A stretch of DNA of 41,139 bases from Chitinophagaceae bacterium. Lineage in GTDB: Bacteria; Bacteroidota; Bacteroidia; Chitinophagales; Chitinophagaceae. Shown here piece after piece: positions 1 to 9,397 of this stretch. The first letter of the stretch is position 1. The number at the start of each line of letters is the position of its first letter. Location: positions 1 through 41,139 of the forward strand of contig JAHEZD010000050.1 in assembly GCA_023251255.1 (NCBI GenBank), given 5' to 3'. The translations under genes were made by a program, and so were the position numbers. Below the pieces are notes generated by a model. That model ran no database searches. It saw nothing but the letters and a program-made list of their open reading frames with translations, and was not told the DNA's origin.

Positions 1-54
1 TGCTTGCGAACATGGACGTGTGGTGTACATCTTCCAAGCACTGCACCCGCTTCT

Positions 55-84
55 TTGCTCCCGTGTCCTAGCGGACGGGAGCAA
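55..84. terminator. Strong hairpin, terminator-like
   Basis: A perfect 10-bp stem, TTGCTCCCGT (55-64) with ACGGGAGCAA (75-84), encloses a 10-nt loop. No long T tract follows on either side, so it may be a terminator of a gene left of the window or a structured intergenic element. Confidence 0.4.
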
Positions 85-91
85 TTCCAAT

Positions 92-173
92 TCCATCGGA
101 ACCGAAGCGGCTGAGGTGCTTAGGGTGATTTTATGCAAGTGGGGTTCGGGTGGCAGGTGAATTAATAAATGGA
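92..173. repeat. Imperfect ~80-bp direct repeat, copy 1
   Basis: The core ATCGGAACCGAAGCGGCTGA followed by GGTGCT, then a GTGGGGTT-CGGGTGGCAGGT block and an ATTAATA-A-TGGA block, recurs in the same order in a second copy about 160 bp downstream. Differences are scattered substitutions and small indels. No reading frame is shared, so this looks like a non-coding repeated element. Confidence 0.7.
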
Positions 174-254
174 CCGCTGATTTCCAGTTGTTGCTAAAGG
201 CTTATGGATAACCGACAATCCATGCCTTGCAAAGATGTGTCCACACGATAGGAT

Positions 255-334
255 TTCATCGGAACCGAAGCGGCTGAGGTGCTAGGGGATACTACGCAGG
301 TGGGGTTTGGGTGGCAGGTAGATTAATAGCTGGA
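255..334. repeat. Imperfect ~80-bp direct repeat, copy 2
   Basis: Second copy of the element at 92-173, in direct orientation. The first ~27 bases are nearly identical, then the G-rich and ATTAATA blocks follow in the same order. Confidence 0.7.
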
Positions 335-532
335 ACCTTGTAGGATAAGCTAACGGAGCTTTGCTGACAAGTGAACAGAAAGAAGAGATGTTAGTACATC
401 AGCTACATCAACATCCAACTGTCTGGCCTCCTTCTCCTTTAGGAGAGGGAATGAGGGAGAGGTTGAACGACCTGAAATAAATACCCTGTAGCTGGTACGC
501 ACTTTTACCCCATCTTACGCAACTTTAACCGC

Positions 533-3271
533 ATGAAATTCCTGCTCCAGTATAGTATTTACATGGTACTGTTTGTACTGGCCCTGCATGCACAGGAGCC
601 CAAAATGGTGCTGCCCGTGGGGCATAGCGGCGAGAAACTGACGGACATTGCTTTTTCCGCCAACAGGAAAATGATCGGAACCGTATCGGGCAATGAAATC
701 AAGATTTGGGAGTACAATAGCGGCAAGCTCCTGACCACCATATTCGGTCATCAGAACGGCATATTCTCCATGGCCTTCAGTGCGGACAGCAAGAAAATGG
801 CCACTACCGGTTTTGACATGGACAGTATCCGCTTCAGTGTAAAGGTTTGGGACATCCAATCGGGAAAGCTGCTGCACACATTGGCCAATGATAGCAGTTG
901 GTACCTGGATGCCTTTTTTGCCAAGGGGGACACCAGCATTATCTGCACAATGGATTCCATGGTACTGGTGTGGAATACTGCAAATGGCCATATAGAAAGG
1001 AAGACAGCATTGACCTTTGGCAAGCAGACCCGTACCCTCACCGATGCCAATCGGTACATAAGTTTTGCAAGCCCCGCCAAAGTTTGGGACATGGACGGGA
1101 AGGAAACGACCTATGCCTCAAGGCCCCAACTGTACTACAAAAAGTACAACCATCTTTTTGCCAACAACAGGTTACTGGTAAGCAATGGGGATACCCTTGG
1201 GCTACTGCACCTAACGCAGCCCCTGCTTTCCAAGCAGCTAATCCTGAAAAAAAAGTCCATGGAGCAATTGGACCTGTCCAAAGACGGCCGCTATGCATCC
1301 ATTATCCATTACCCCCAAACCCTAAGTATTTGGGATACCTACGCCAATAAGCTGGTGGTCTCCATGGACAGCGTGGAATCATGCCAGTTCAATACGGCGG
1401 GCAATCATTACCTGGTCAAAAGAATGGGCAGGCCACCGGAAATAAGGATCTTGCAGAAGGGTACAAAGCCAGTAACCATACAGCGGCAGAACGACCCATC
1501 CTATGCGGCTGCCTCCTGTTTCTTCTCCCCCAACTATGATAAAATAATTGTTGCCAGGAGCAATGCATTCCAGCAACTGGTGGTGGATATCTGGGACGTG
1601 CAAACAGCCAGTTTCGGGAACGGGCTACAGGGCCATACCCTGCCCATTGAGTATGCCACCTTCAATAAACTGGGCAATAGGCTGTTTACCTCGTCCATAC
1701 GCAGCCTCAACCAAGTGTATGACATGGATTACGGTAAACTGATAGACCGGTTCTATGTAAAGGACGAAGCAGCATACCAGGAACTGGCCCCCGGTGATAC
1801 CATCATTAAGGGGAGGCAGGTGTACATTGACCAGGGGGAACAGTACGCAGTGAGCATTGTGGACACTGCACAGCAAACCATCTTTTCCATTTATCCCATA
1901 GACAGTACGGACTACCTGACCAAAATTCCGCAGGGCTACTATCAAACAACACCCCATGCTGCCAAAATGCTGCACTATGTGACCAAGGATTTCAGGGTGG
2001 TATCTTTTGAACAGTTGGACATCAAGTACAACCGTCCCGATAAGGTACTGGAAGCCATTGGCTGCAAGGACACAGCCCTTATCCGTTCCTACAAAAAAGC
2101 CTACCTGAAACGCATCAGGAAACTGGGCATTGATACCGCCCAGTTCAGGGAAGGCTACAGTGTGCCGGAAACGGACTTCATGAACAGGGAAGCTATTGGG
2201 TACGTGCAAACCAGCAATAGGCTTAGCGTAAAAATAAGGGCGCAGGACAGTAGCTACCCACTGGACAGGTTCAATATTTGGATAAACGAAGTGCCCCTGT
2301 TTGGCCTGAAAGGAATCAGTGTGAAAAATAAAAATGCCAAGCGGTTTGATACAACCTGCACCATCATTCTATCGCAGGGGGACAACAGGATCGAAACATC
2401 GGTTACCAATGCAAACGGAACGGAAAGCTACCGCATGCCACTGATGGTAAAGTATGTTCCTCTGGTGGCCAAAGAATCCAAACTGCATTTCATAGGCGTG
2501 GGCATTAACCAGTTTGCCCATCCCGGTTACAACCTCAACTGGAGCGTGAAGGATATCACGGACCTTGCCGCCAAGCTGAAGAGCAAATACCCCGGCATAC
2601 TGATAGACACTTTGTTTGATGCCCATGTTACCAAAGAAAGGGTCCTGGCACTGAAACAGCGACTACTGCGCCTGAACGAGGATGACAGGGTCATTGTAGC
2701 CTATTCCGGCCATGGCCTGCTGAGCAAGGACCTTGATTACTACCTGTCCACCTATGCCATCAACTTTGAGCAACCGGAAGAGAAAGGCCTTGCCTATGAT
2801 GACCTGGAATCCCTATTGGACAATATCAGGCCGCGCCAGAAGCTGATGCTGATAGATGCCTGCCATAGCGGGGAAGTGGACAAGGAGGAAATAGCCAAAA
2901 TAGAAGCAGCCAAACAGTCGCTGGACAGTATGGGCACCCAATCAAAAAGCACCGTAAAAGTTACTCCAAAGAAGAACCTCGGCATGGCCAATAGCTTTGA
3001 GCTGATGCAGGGCCTCTTTCTAAATGTGGGCAAGGGCACGGGGGCCACCATTATCTCCGCAGCGGGCGGCATGCAGTACGCACAGGAACGGGGGGACCTG
3101 AAGAATGGCGTGTTCACCTACAGCATCATTGAAGCCTTCAACAATAACCCCACACTGAAAGTGTCCGAACTGAAGAAGCTGGTGGGCACCCGCGTGACGC
3201 AACTGACCAATGGCCTCCAGCAGCCCACTTCCCGAAATGGTACCAACAATTATGACTGGGTGATATGGTAA
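533..3271 (+). CDS. WD40-type propeller protein with C-terminal caspase-like (C14) protease domain
   Basis: A 912-residue protein. It begins with a probable signal peptide (residues 1-20, ending in LHAQ), so it should be exported. Residues ~25-480 look like WD40/beta-propeller blades: several end in IWE, VWD or IWD, and blades contain GH and SAD/SxD turns. Residues ~650-912 form a caspase/metacaspase-like (peptidase C14) domain. The catalytic His is seen in YSGHG (H727) and the catalytic Cys in DACHSGE (C777), so the dyad is intact. A link of ~150 residues separates the two parts. The next gene is a same-strand paralogue starting 85 bp downstream, which suggests co-transcription. WD40-caspase fusions are known in bacteria as putative signalling or regulated-proteolysis proteins; substrate and trigger cannot be read from sequence. 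The ATG at 533 gives the signal peptide directly and is preferred. Confidence 0.88.
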   Translation: MKFLLQYSIYMVLFVLALHAQEPKMVLPVGHSGEKLTDIAFSANRKMIGTVSGNEIKIWEYNSGKLLTTIFGHQNGIFSMAFSADSKKMATTGFDMDSIRFSVKVWDIQSGKLLHTLANDSSWYLDAFFAKGDTSIICTMDSMVLVWNTANGHIERKTALTFGKQTRTLTDANRYISFASPAKVWDMDGKETTYASRPQLYYKKYNHLFANNRLLVSNGDTLGLLHLTQPLLSKQLILKKKSMEQLDLSKDGRYASIIHYPQTLSIWDTYANKLVVSMDSVESCQFNTAGNHYLVKRMGRPPEIRILQKGTKPVTIQRQNDPSYAAASCFFSPNYDKIIVARSNAFQQLVVDIWDVQTASFGNGLQGHTLPIEYATFNKLGNRLFTSSIRSLNQVYDMDYGKLIDRFYVKDEAAYQELAPGDTIIKGRQVYIDQGEQYAVSIVDTAQQTIFSIYPIDSTDYLTKIPQGYYQTTPHAAKMLHYVTKDFRVVSFEQLDIKYNRPDKVLEAIGCKDTALIRSYKKAYLKRIRKLGIDTAQFREGYSVPETDFMNREAIGYVQTSNRLSVKIRAQDSSYPLDRFNIWINEVPLFGLKGISVKNKNAKRFDTTCTIILSQGDNRIETSVTNANGTESYRMPLMVKYVPLVAKESKLHFIGVGINQFAHPGYNLNWSVKDITDLAAKLKSKYPGILIDTLFDAHVTKERVLALKQRLLRLNEDDRVIVAYSGHGLLSKDLDYYLSTYAINFEQPEEKGLAYDDLESLLDNIRPRQKLMLIDACHSGEVDKEEIAKIEAAKQSLDSMGTQSKSTVKVTPKKNLGMANSFELMQGLFLNVGKGTGATIISAAGGMQYAQERGDLKNGVFTYSIIEAFNNNPTLKVSELKKLVGTRVTQLTNGLQQPTSRNGTNNYDWVIW

Positions 3272-3356
3272 GGGATGCGCAGCGGCATGAAGTAAATACC
3301 CCGAAACGGGTATGCGGCCTATTGAGGTACACGGCTATCTTCGGTGAAAATACCCT

Positions 3357-6300
3357 ATGAAGCATTCCTTGCTGGTAGCATTGCTCTTGATTGTCCAAAA
3401 TACTGTACAGGCCCAGGAGGCAAGGCTCACCTTGCCCATTGGCCATACGGCCAGCCTAATTGGCTACCGGGTAACGCCAGATGAAAAATACTTGGTGACC
3501 GCCTCCGAAGATGCCACGGGCAAGATATGGAACTACCGCACGGGCAAGTTCATGTACGACCTGAAGCTGCATACCAATACCCTAACCGGAATTGAAATGA
3601 GCAAGGACGGCAGTTTTGTGGTACTGGCTTCTACTGATGGTACCTACTCCACATGGGAAGTAGCAACCGGTAAACTATTGTTCCATTCGCCCCCCGAGGC
3701 CAGCATCCGCCAGCTTTTCCTGCTACCGGGCGATACAACCCTGCTGCTGGTGAAGGATTATGTCATGGTGATAGCAGCATTGAAGGGGGACGAGGGTGAA
3801 ATGGTCTTTGATGAAATTACCGAATACTATAGCGACGACAAGAAGAAACAGATAGCCATAAGCCCCGATTACAAAACACTGGCCATTCACCAGAAGAACC
3901 ATTCCATTAAGATCTATGGCCTGCCCGATGGCAATTACCTGAGCAGCATTGAAAGGGCCTATATAGACAGCACCAGGTATTACGACCTTACCAAAGTGGA
4001 CCCTGATTTCCTGCTCTTCATGTCCAACAATGAAGTGGCCGGCTCCTTTGAAGGGAGAATGATGGCAGGCTTCAGGACAGATACTACCAAGCAAACCTTC
4101 TTCTATCCCAAAACAGTCAGGCGTTATGAGCTGAACAGCAGCCTCACTACCCTTGCCTTTAAAAATGGGCGTGATGACAGCATCAGGCTATGGAGCATAC
4201 CAGCTAGGAAGATGGCTGCAACAATTGCCAATGAACAGGGTTTGAACATGATTGCTTTCTCTCCAAAAACAGGGAACCTCATCCTGCAAAAAAACAGAAC
4301 GGTACAGGAGTGGTCAGTAACAGGTCTGCTAATGAATGAAAAGAAATTGGAAGAGGGCGTTGCTTATGTGTCCCAACTGAACGAAAAAGAAACCATTGCT
4401 TTGGCGGGTATTGACAATGGCCTGCAGACCATTCATTGGAAAACAGGCAGGACCATCAACGAGTTTGTGGGCAAAATAGCCGCCGTTAAAAAAGCACTGA
4501 TCAGTTCAGATGGCCTCTGGCTGTTTGAACTGAAGGGGGCTTACAGCAATTACTGGAACATCAAGCAAATGACTGCCTCCCGCTTCCCAGAAAGTAACGA
4601 GGAACAGGTGCGGAACATATTGCCGACACATGAACCCCATAAAGTAGTATTGGAATACCCAAGCTCCTTCAGCCTGTTTAACTGCACAGAAGGCAAGGTG
4701 ATCTATACCAAGGAAGGCCATGGCATATTGATGCTGAAGGGGGATTCCAGCTTCTTGACCATTGCCAACAAGCAAATAAAACAATGGGCCCTTGCCACGG
4801 GTGAAGTGACCGAGGCATGGACGGTGACGGACAACATCAACAATCCTGCTGTTTCGGGTGACGCCAGTTTATTGGCCTACAATACCGAAGCAACCAACAA
4901 TGATTCCATCATGGTTTGGAACATGAAGGAACATACAAAAGTAGCCTCCTTCTATAGGCCAAGCGAGCACAGGGAAACAGGCTTCGTAGTTATCTATACG
5001 CCCGGCTATACACCTGCCTTCCGTTTTTCGGCTGACAATAAGTACCTGTTCTTCAGCTCGGGTGAAACTGGTTGGCTCAGCATTGCCAAGCTGCCCTATG
5101 AAGAATATGTGAAGTATGGCACGGAAACCGACACCATCAAGAATGAACTTGACATCGTTTACCAGGAAGGCACACTGGAGTTCTTTTCCCGGTACCACCC
5201 AGTGGCAGTGATGGAGGGCCAGCACACCGTGCTGCTAAGTGCGGACAACGAAGTGGGGAATGATGAAATCAGGGCCTACAATTATGAAAAGGGTACCGTG
5301 GACTTCAGGTTAAGCTACCCTTCCTTCCAAAGGATCATGTACTATGACAGTGTACAAAAACAGTTGTTTACCGCCACCAAAAATGAATGGCTGATATGGG
5401 ACCTGAACCAGCAAACCCTCCTGAAAAAAATACCCTTGCCCAATGGCAGTGATGCGGCAGCCGTGCTGGCACCTAAAAGGCAATTGCTGACACTGTCCAA
5501 TGACCGCATAGGCATACAGTTCTTCGATTCCACCAAGCCTACCTACTTCTTCAGCACGCTGGACCAGAACGAAACGGTGGCTTATAGAAGTGACCGCTTC
5601 TACAAGGCCACACCCAACGCAGCAGCCAGCCTCTCCTGGAACATTGGCCAGAAGTTCTATGATTTTGACCAATGGGACATGCAGTTCAATAGGCCAGATA
5701 AACTACTGGAAGTAACCGATGCCAAAGATGCCGGCCTTAGCAGTGCCTACTACAACGCCTACCTGAAGCGCCTCAAGAAAAATGGCATCAAGGAAAACGG
5801 CTTCCATTACTCCACCCAGTTGCCACAAACCAGCATCCTGAACAGCCAGTTGAATGGGGATATAGTAACTGATCCAGTATTCATGTTGAGCCTGAACATC
5901 CTACCTGCCAGCAAAAAAGCGGCGCTTAAAAAAGTATTCGTGTTGGTGAACGATAACCCCGTGTTCGGGAAGAATGGCTACAACTTACCTGCCAAGGCGG
6001 AAAAGCAGGTCCAATTGCCTATTACACTGTCAGCAGGGCTGAACAATATCAAGGTTTCCTGCATGGATGAAAACGGTAATGAATCCATCAGGGAGCAGTT
6101 GCAATTGGTGCATCCTGTTGCAACCACTGGCCAGCCGCAGGTGCATTTCATTGGTATCGGCATCAACCAGTTTGCCCAACCCGAATACAATTTGAACTGG
6201 AGCGTAAAGGACATCCGTGACCTTGCCCTGAAACTCAAGAGCAGGTATCCTGCCATCCGTATAGATACGCTGTTTGATGCCAACGTGACCAAGGAAAACA

Positions 6301-6929
6301 TACTGGCCTTGAAGCAGCAACTCCTGCAGTTGACTGAGGATGATAAAGTGATTGTTTCCTATTCCGGTCATGGAATACTGAGCAAGGAATTTGATTATTA
6401 CCTCTCCACCTATCACATTGCGTTCGACAAACCGGAAGACAAAGGGCTTGCTTATGATGACCTGGAATCCCTATTGGACAATATCAGGCCACGCCAGAAG
6501 CTCATGCTCATAGATGCCTGCCACAGCGGGGAAGTGGACAAGGAGGAGATAGCAAAAATTGAAGCATCCAAGCCGTCACTTGACAGTATGGGTACCAGAT
6601 CAAAAAGCAGCATCAAAGTGGTCCACAAGAAAACATTGGGCATGGCCAACAGCTTTGAACTCATGCAGGGCCTTTTTGTGAACATGGGCAAGGGCACAGG
6701 TGCTACCATCATCTCCGCAGCAGGCGGCATGCAGTATGCACAGGAAAGCGGTGATTTGAAGAATGGCGTTTTCACCTACAGCATCATAGAGGCATTCAAC
6801 AATAACCCCACCCTGAAAGTATCCGAACTGAAGAAGCTAGTGGGCAGCCGTGTGATGCAACTGACCAATGGCCTGCAGAAACCCACCTCCAGGAACAGCA
6901 CGAATAATTATGATTGGGTGATATGGTAG
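3357..6929 (+). CDS. Second propeller-caspase (C14) paralogue
   Basis: A 1190-residue tandem paralogue of the preceding gene, with a signal peptide (residues ~1-19, ending VQAQ), a longer propeller region (~25-750) with blades ending in IWN, LWS or VWN, a linker, and a C-terminal caspase-like domain (~930-1190). The catalytic His is in YSGHG (H1005) and the Cys in DACHSGE (C1055). From about VHFIGIGINQFAQPEYN onward it is close to the first protein at both protein and DNA level, while the propellers are strongly diverged and differ in length. This suggests either conserved protease function with divergent sensing, or gene conversion of the 3' ends. Location is probably periplasmic or surface. 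No immediate regulator or inhibitor gene is visible. Confidence 0.88.
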   Translation: MKHSLLVALLLIVQNTVQAQEARLTLPIGHTASLIGYRVTPDEKYLVTASEDATGKIWNYRTGKFMYDLKLHTNTLTGIEMSKDGSFVVLASTDGTYSTWEVATGKLLFHSPPEASIRQLFLLPGDTTLLLVKDYVMVIAALKGDEGEMVFDEITEYYSDDKKKQIAISPDYKTLAIHQKNHSIKIYGLPDGNYLSSIERAYIDSTRYYDLTKVDPDFLLFMSNNEVAGSFEGRMMAGFRTDTTKQTFFYPKTVRRYELNSSLTTLAFKNGRDDSIRLWSIPARKMAATIANEQGLNMIAFSPKTGNLILQKNRTVQEWSVTGLLMNEKKLEEGVAYVSQLNEKETIALAGIDNGLQTIHWKTGRTINEFVGKIAAVKKALISSDGLWLFELKGAYSNYWNIKQMTASRFPESNEEQVRNILPTHEPHKVVLEYPSSFSLFNCTEGKVIYTKEGHGILMLKGDSSFLTIANKQIKQWALATGEVTEAWTVTDNINNPAVSGDASLLAYNTEATNNDSIMVWNMKEHTKVASFYRPSEHRETGFVVIYTPGYTPAFRFSADNKYLFFSSGETGWLSIAKLPYEEYVKYGTETDTIKNELDIVYQEGTLEFFSRYHPVAVMEGQHTVLLSADNEVGNDEIRAYNYEKGTVDFRLSYPSFQRIMYYDSVQKQLFTATKNEWLIWDLNQQTLLKKIPLPNGSDAAAVLAPKRQLLTLSNDRIGIQFFDSTKPTYFFSTLDQNETVAYRSDRFYKATPNAAASLSWNIGQKFYDFDQWDMQFNRPDKLLEVTDAKDAGLSSAYYNAYLKRLKKNGIKENGFHYSTQLPQTSILNSQLNGDIVTDPVFMLSLNILPASKKAALKKVFVLVNDNPVFGKNGYNLPAKAEKQVQLPITLSAGLNNIKVSCMDENGNESIREQLQLVHPVATTGQPQVHFIGIGINQFAQPEYNLNWSVKDIRDLALKLKSRYPAIRIDTLFDANVTKENILALKQQLLQLTEDDKVIVSYSGHGILSKEFDYYLSTYHIAFDKPEDKGLAYDDLESLLDNIRPRQKLMLIDACHSGEVDKEEIAKIEASKPSLDSMGTRSKSSIKVVHKKTLGMANSFELMQGLFVNMGKGTGATIISAAGGMQYAQESGDLKNGVFTYSIIEAFNNNPTLKVSELKKLVGSRVMQLTNGLQKPTSRNSTNNYDWVIW

Positions 6930-7066
6930 CTTCCCAAACCCTGACGACGGCTTAGGCCTCGTTAACGGTTGTCATAATCTTCTGTACTTTCTTGATAACA
7001 GGTATCCCAACTGATGCACACATGACCAATCGGATTAACTTTAGTCATCCGCTAAATGTATACATC

Positions 7067-7279
7067 ATGAAATCAACATTCGATTGGCACAAGGAGCCAT
7101 TAACACCGCAAACAGTCATAACAGATAGTTACAAGAATACCCAAAATGTTAGGCGGTTTTTCAAGCAGCATATAGGCAACCATTTTTCTTTCGACAGGGG
7201 CTTCATGTTCTACATGAAAACAAGCATAGGAACCACATTGGCCGATGCTGTACAGGAATGGAAAAGCAGGAACACATGA
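7067..7279 (+). CDS. DUF6434 domain protein
   Basis: A small protein of ~70 residues that is almost entirely one domain of the DUF6434 type. The recognisable run is FDWHKEPLTPQTVITDSYKN, then NVRRFF and a C-terminal ADAVQEW. In other bacteria this domain is often joined to a SAP DNA-binding domain; here it stands alone. The function is unknown. The frame is open upstream to a TTG at 6992 and an ATG at 7022. I prefer ATG 7067 because the domain begins four residues later and a weak -7-like element (TAACTTTA, 7036-7043) lies at a suitable distance. It converges on rho, from which a shared terminator separates it. Confidence 0.65.
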   Translation: MKSTFDWHKEPLTPQTVITDSYKNTQNVRRFFKQHIGNHFSFDRGFMFYMKTSIGTTLADAVQEWKSRNT

Positions 7280-7288
7280 TATAAACAA

Positions 7289-7322
7289 AAAAGCAGCAGT
7301 ATAAATATATACTGCTGCTTTT
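7289..7322. terminator. Bidirectional rho-independent terminator
   Basis: A 15-bp perfect stem (AAAAGCAGCAGTATA, 7289-7303, with its complement 7308-7322) and a 4-nt AATA loop, A-rich on the left and T-rich on the right. It lies between the convergent DUF6434 gene and rho and can end both transcripts. Confidence 0.88.
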
Positions 7323-7341
7323 GATATAACGCATATTATAA

Positions 7342-8997
7342 TTATCTATTCATACTTGCCAGGAACTCCTCATTGTCCTTGGTGCCCCTCATACGTTTCA
7401 GCAATTCATTCATGGCTTCCTCCGTGTTCATATCGTTCAGGAACAAGCGTAGCACGTTCATCCTTTGCAGTACATCCTTGTCCAGCAACAGGTCATCCCT
7501 ACGGGTAGAGGAACCTACCAAATCAATGGCAGGGTAGATACGGCGGTTGGCCAATCTCCTATCCAATTGCAGTTCCATATTACCGGTACCCTTGAATTCC
7601 TCAAAGATTACCTCATCCATCTTGCTACCAGTTTCAATCAAGGCTGTTGCCAGAATGGTCAATGAACCACCATGTTCTATTTTACGGGCAGCACCGAAGA
7701 ACTGTTTGGGCTTCTGCATGGCATTGGCTTCCACACCACCGCTCAGTACCTTGCCACTACTTGGGGCCACGGTATTGTGTGCACGGGCCAAACGTGTAAT
7801 ACTGTCCAACAGTATCACCACATCATGACCGCACTCCACCAAACGTTTGGCTTTCTGCAAGGCAATGGACGAAACCTTTACGTGCTTCTCAGCAGGTTCA
7901 TCAAAAGTCGAAGCAATCACTTCGGCCCTAACACTACGTTCCATATCGGTAACTTCCTCTGGGCGCTCATCTATCAGTACCACAATCAGGTAACATTCAG
8001 GATGGTTGGCAGCAATGGCATTGGCCACTTCTTTCAGCAACATGGTTTTACCAACCTTTGGTTGCGCCACTATCAGTCCACGCTGTCCCTTACCAATAGG
8101 CGTGAACAGGTCCATGATCCTGGTACTGTAATTGGTGGAAGTCGTATATAGATTCAGCTTCTCAAAAGGGAACAATGGCGTTAAGTAATCAAATGGAATC
8201 CTGTCCCTAACTTCTTCTGGCTTGAAACCATTGATGCTATCCACCTTCAACAAGGCAAAGTATTTTTCGCCTTCTTTTGGTGGGCGAACAGAACCTGCAA
8301 CAGTATCCCCTGTTTTCAAACCAAACAGTTTTATTTGGCTGGGGGATACATATACATCATCCGGTGAGCTTAAATAGTTATAATCGGAAGAACGCAGGAA
8401 ACCATAACCATCGGGCATCATTTCCAGTACACCCTCTCCGTTGATCACACCATCGAACTCGATGTTGAAAGCCTGCTCACGGCGGAAGTTCTGCTGCTGG
8501 CGCATGGGTTGCGACAGGTTCTGCAGCGGTGTTTCCTCCGTACTGGCCAAAATGGCCTGTGCCAGAGGGGAAATGGTATCTTCTTCCGTATTTTTATTGA
8601 TATTGTTATTGTCTGCCTCATCCACAGCAGGTGCTTCTTCCTGTTTTTGTTCCTCGGCCACAACAGGTGCAGCAGGTTTCTCTATCCTGGGTTTACGTGC
8701 CCTAGTAGCAGTCTTGGCAGGTGCAGCAGGTTTTTCTTCTTGGGGCTTGGGGGCTTCCTGTACCACTTCGGCTTCCTCGGTTATATTTGGGGTGGAAGCT
8801 TTTACGATAATGGGCCTGCGGGGTTTGGATGCAGGCTTCTTTTCCTTTACTTCGCTTTCCTTAACAGCTTGACTGTCAAGTATCTTATAAATCAATTCCT
8901 GTTTGTCTAATTTTTTGGCTCCTGTGATGTGAAGTTGGTCAGCTACATCCAATAATTCAGGAACAAGCATGTCGTTTAATTGCAAAATGTCGTACAT
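7342..8997 (-). CDS. rho: Transcription termination factor Rho
   Basis: A 551-residue hexameric RNA helicase that terminates transcription. Residues ~4-45 form the Rho N-terminal helical domain. Residues ~50-180 are a low-complexity insert rich in Ala, Pro, Glu and Lys, then Asn and Gln. Residues ~183-255 form the cold-shock-like RNA-binding domain, with DGYGFLRS. The rest is the ATPase core, with Walker A PKVGKT at ~312-317, [14 protein letters not shown], and [13 protein letters not shown]. The insert makes it longer than the ~420-residue E. coli protein, as is usual in Bacteroidota. The ATG at 8997 fits the family start. An inverted repeat at 9021-9039 in the leader could be a regulatory structure. 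The gene is monocistronic. Confidence 0.97.
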   Translation of the reverse strand: MYDILQLNDMLVPELLDVADQLHITGAKKLDKQELIYKILDSQAVKESEVKEKKPASKPRRPIIVKASTPNITEEAEVVQEAPKPQEEKPAAPAKTATRARKPRIEKPAAPVVAEEQKQEEAPAVDEADNNNINKNTEEDTISPLAQAILASTEETPLQNLSQPMRQQQNFRREQAFNIEFDGVINGEGVLEMMPDGYGFLRSSDYNYLSSPDDVYVSPSQIKLFGLKTGDTVAGSVRPPKEGEKYFALLKVDSINGFKPEEVRDRIPFDYLTPLFPFEKLNLYTTSTNYSTRIMDLFTPIGKGQRGLIVAQPKVGKTMLLKEVANAIAANHPECYLIVVLIDERPEEVTDMERSVRAEVIASTFDEPAEKHVKVSSIALQKAKRLVECGHDVVILLDSITRLARAHNTVAPSSGKVLSGGVEANAMQKPKQFFGAARKIEHGGSLTILATALIETGSKMDEVIFEEFKGTGNMELQLDRRLANRRIYPAIDLVGSSTRRDDLLLDKDVLQRMNVLRLFLNDMNTEEAMNELLKRMRGTKDNEEFLASMNR

Positions 8998-9397
8998 AGA
9001 TTCTATTAAGTGAGGGGAAAATTGAAACGTTTTTTCAATGTTTTGTAAAGTCTGATAAATTGAAAATCTTGATGAGTGCGTGCTAATTTGGAAAAGAGGT
9101 AACCGATATGTAAATGAGAATTGAACCTAGAAATACAGAATCAGTTGGGTTTCCATTGCAATGTTAAGGCAGTTTTGTGTAATGCAACAAATTTTTTTGT
9201 CCAATTAATTCGACAGCATAGGTGAATGGCTGCTTTCTGTCGTTAACAGGACTGCCTTTAAGCGCAAAATGCCTGAAACAACCATCATGCGATGGGCTTA
9301 TATTTGCCGCCATATTCGATAAACAGTACAAGCGTCCGCCACTAGGGCGAACAGGGGCCCAACCCGCTTCCGCAAGCTTGTCACAAAACAATAGACC
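8998..9397. other. Divergent rho/asnS intergenic region
   Basis: 400 bp without a supported gene; short open frames on either strand match nothing. It contains a hairpin-forming inverted repeat, ATTGAAA-N5-TTTCAAT (9021-9039), in the rho leader, and a good -7-type element for asnS (9299-9306). Confidence 0.6.
9299..9306 (+). promoter_or_regulatory. Candidate -7 promoter element for asnS
   Basis: TATATTTG matches the Bacteroidota consensus TAnnTTTG exactly and lies 91 bp upstream of the asnS ATG. I see no good TTG at the expected -33 spacing, so this is tentative. Confidence 0.35.

Larger units (their letters stand above)
1..532. other. Non-coding stretch upstream of the caspase pair
   Basis: I see no convincing gene here. 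The region holds a strong hairpin (55-84), two imperfect copies of an ~80-bp sequence (92-173 and 255-334), and a short palindrome, TCTCCTTTAGGAGA at 433-446, in purine-rich flanking sequence of the kind often dispersed in Bacteroidota intergenic regions. A minus-strand open frame overlapping the start of the first caspase gene has no recognisable family and looks like a shadow. Confidence 0.6.

Noticed and set aside
3296-3313. Hairpin ATACCC/GGGTAT between the two caspase genes as a terminator.
   Set aside because: The stem is only 6 bp and no T tract follows; it does not support separate transcription of the second gene.
8441-8872. Plus-strand open frame opposite the N-terminal insert of rho.
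   Set aside because: It mirrors the Ala/Pro/Glu/Lys-rich insert of rho in antisense and has no independent signal.
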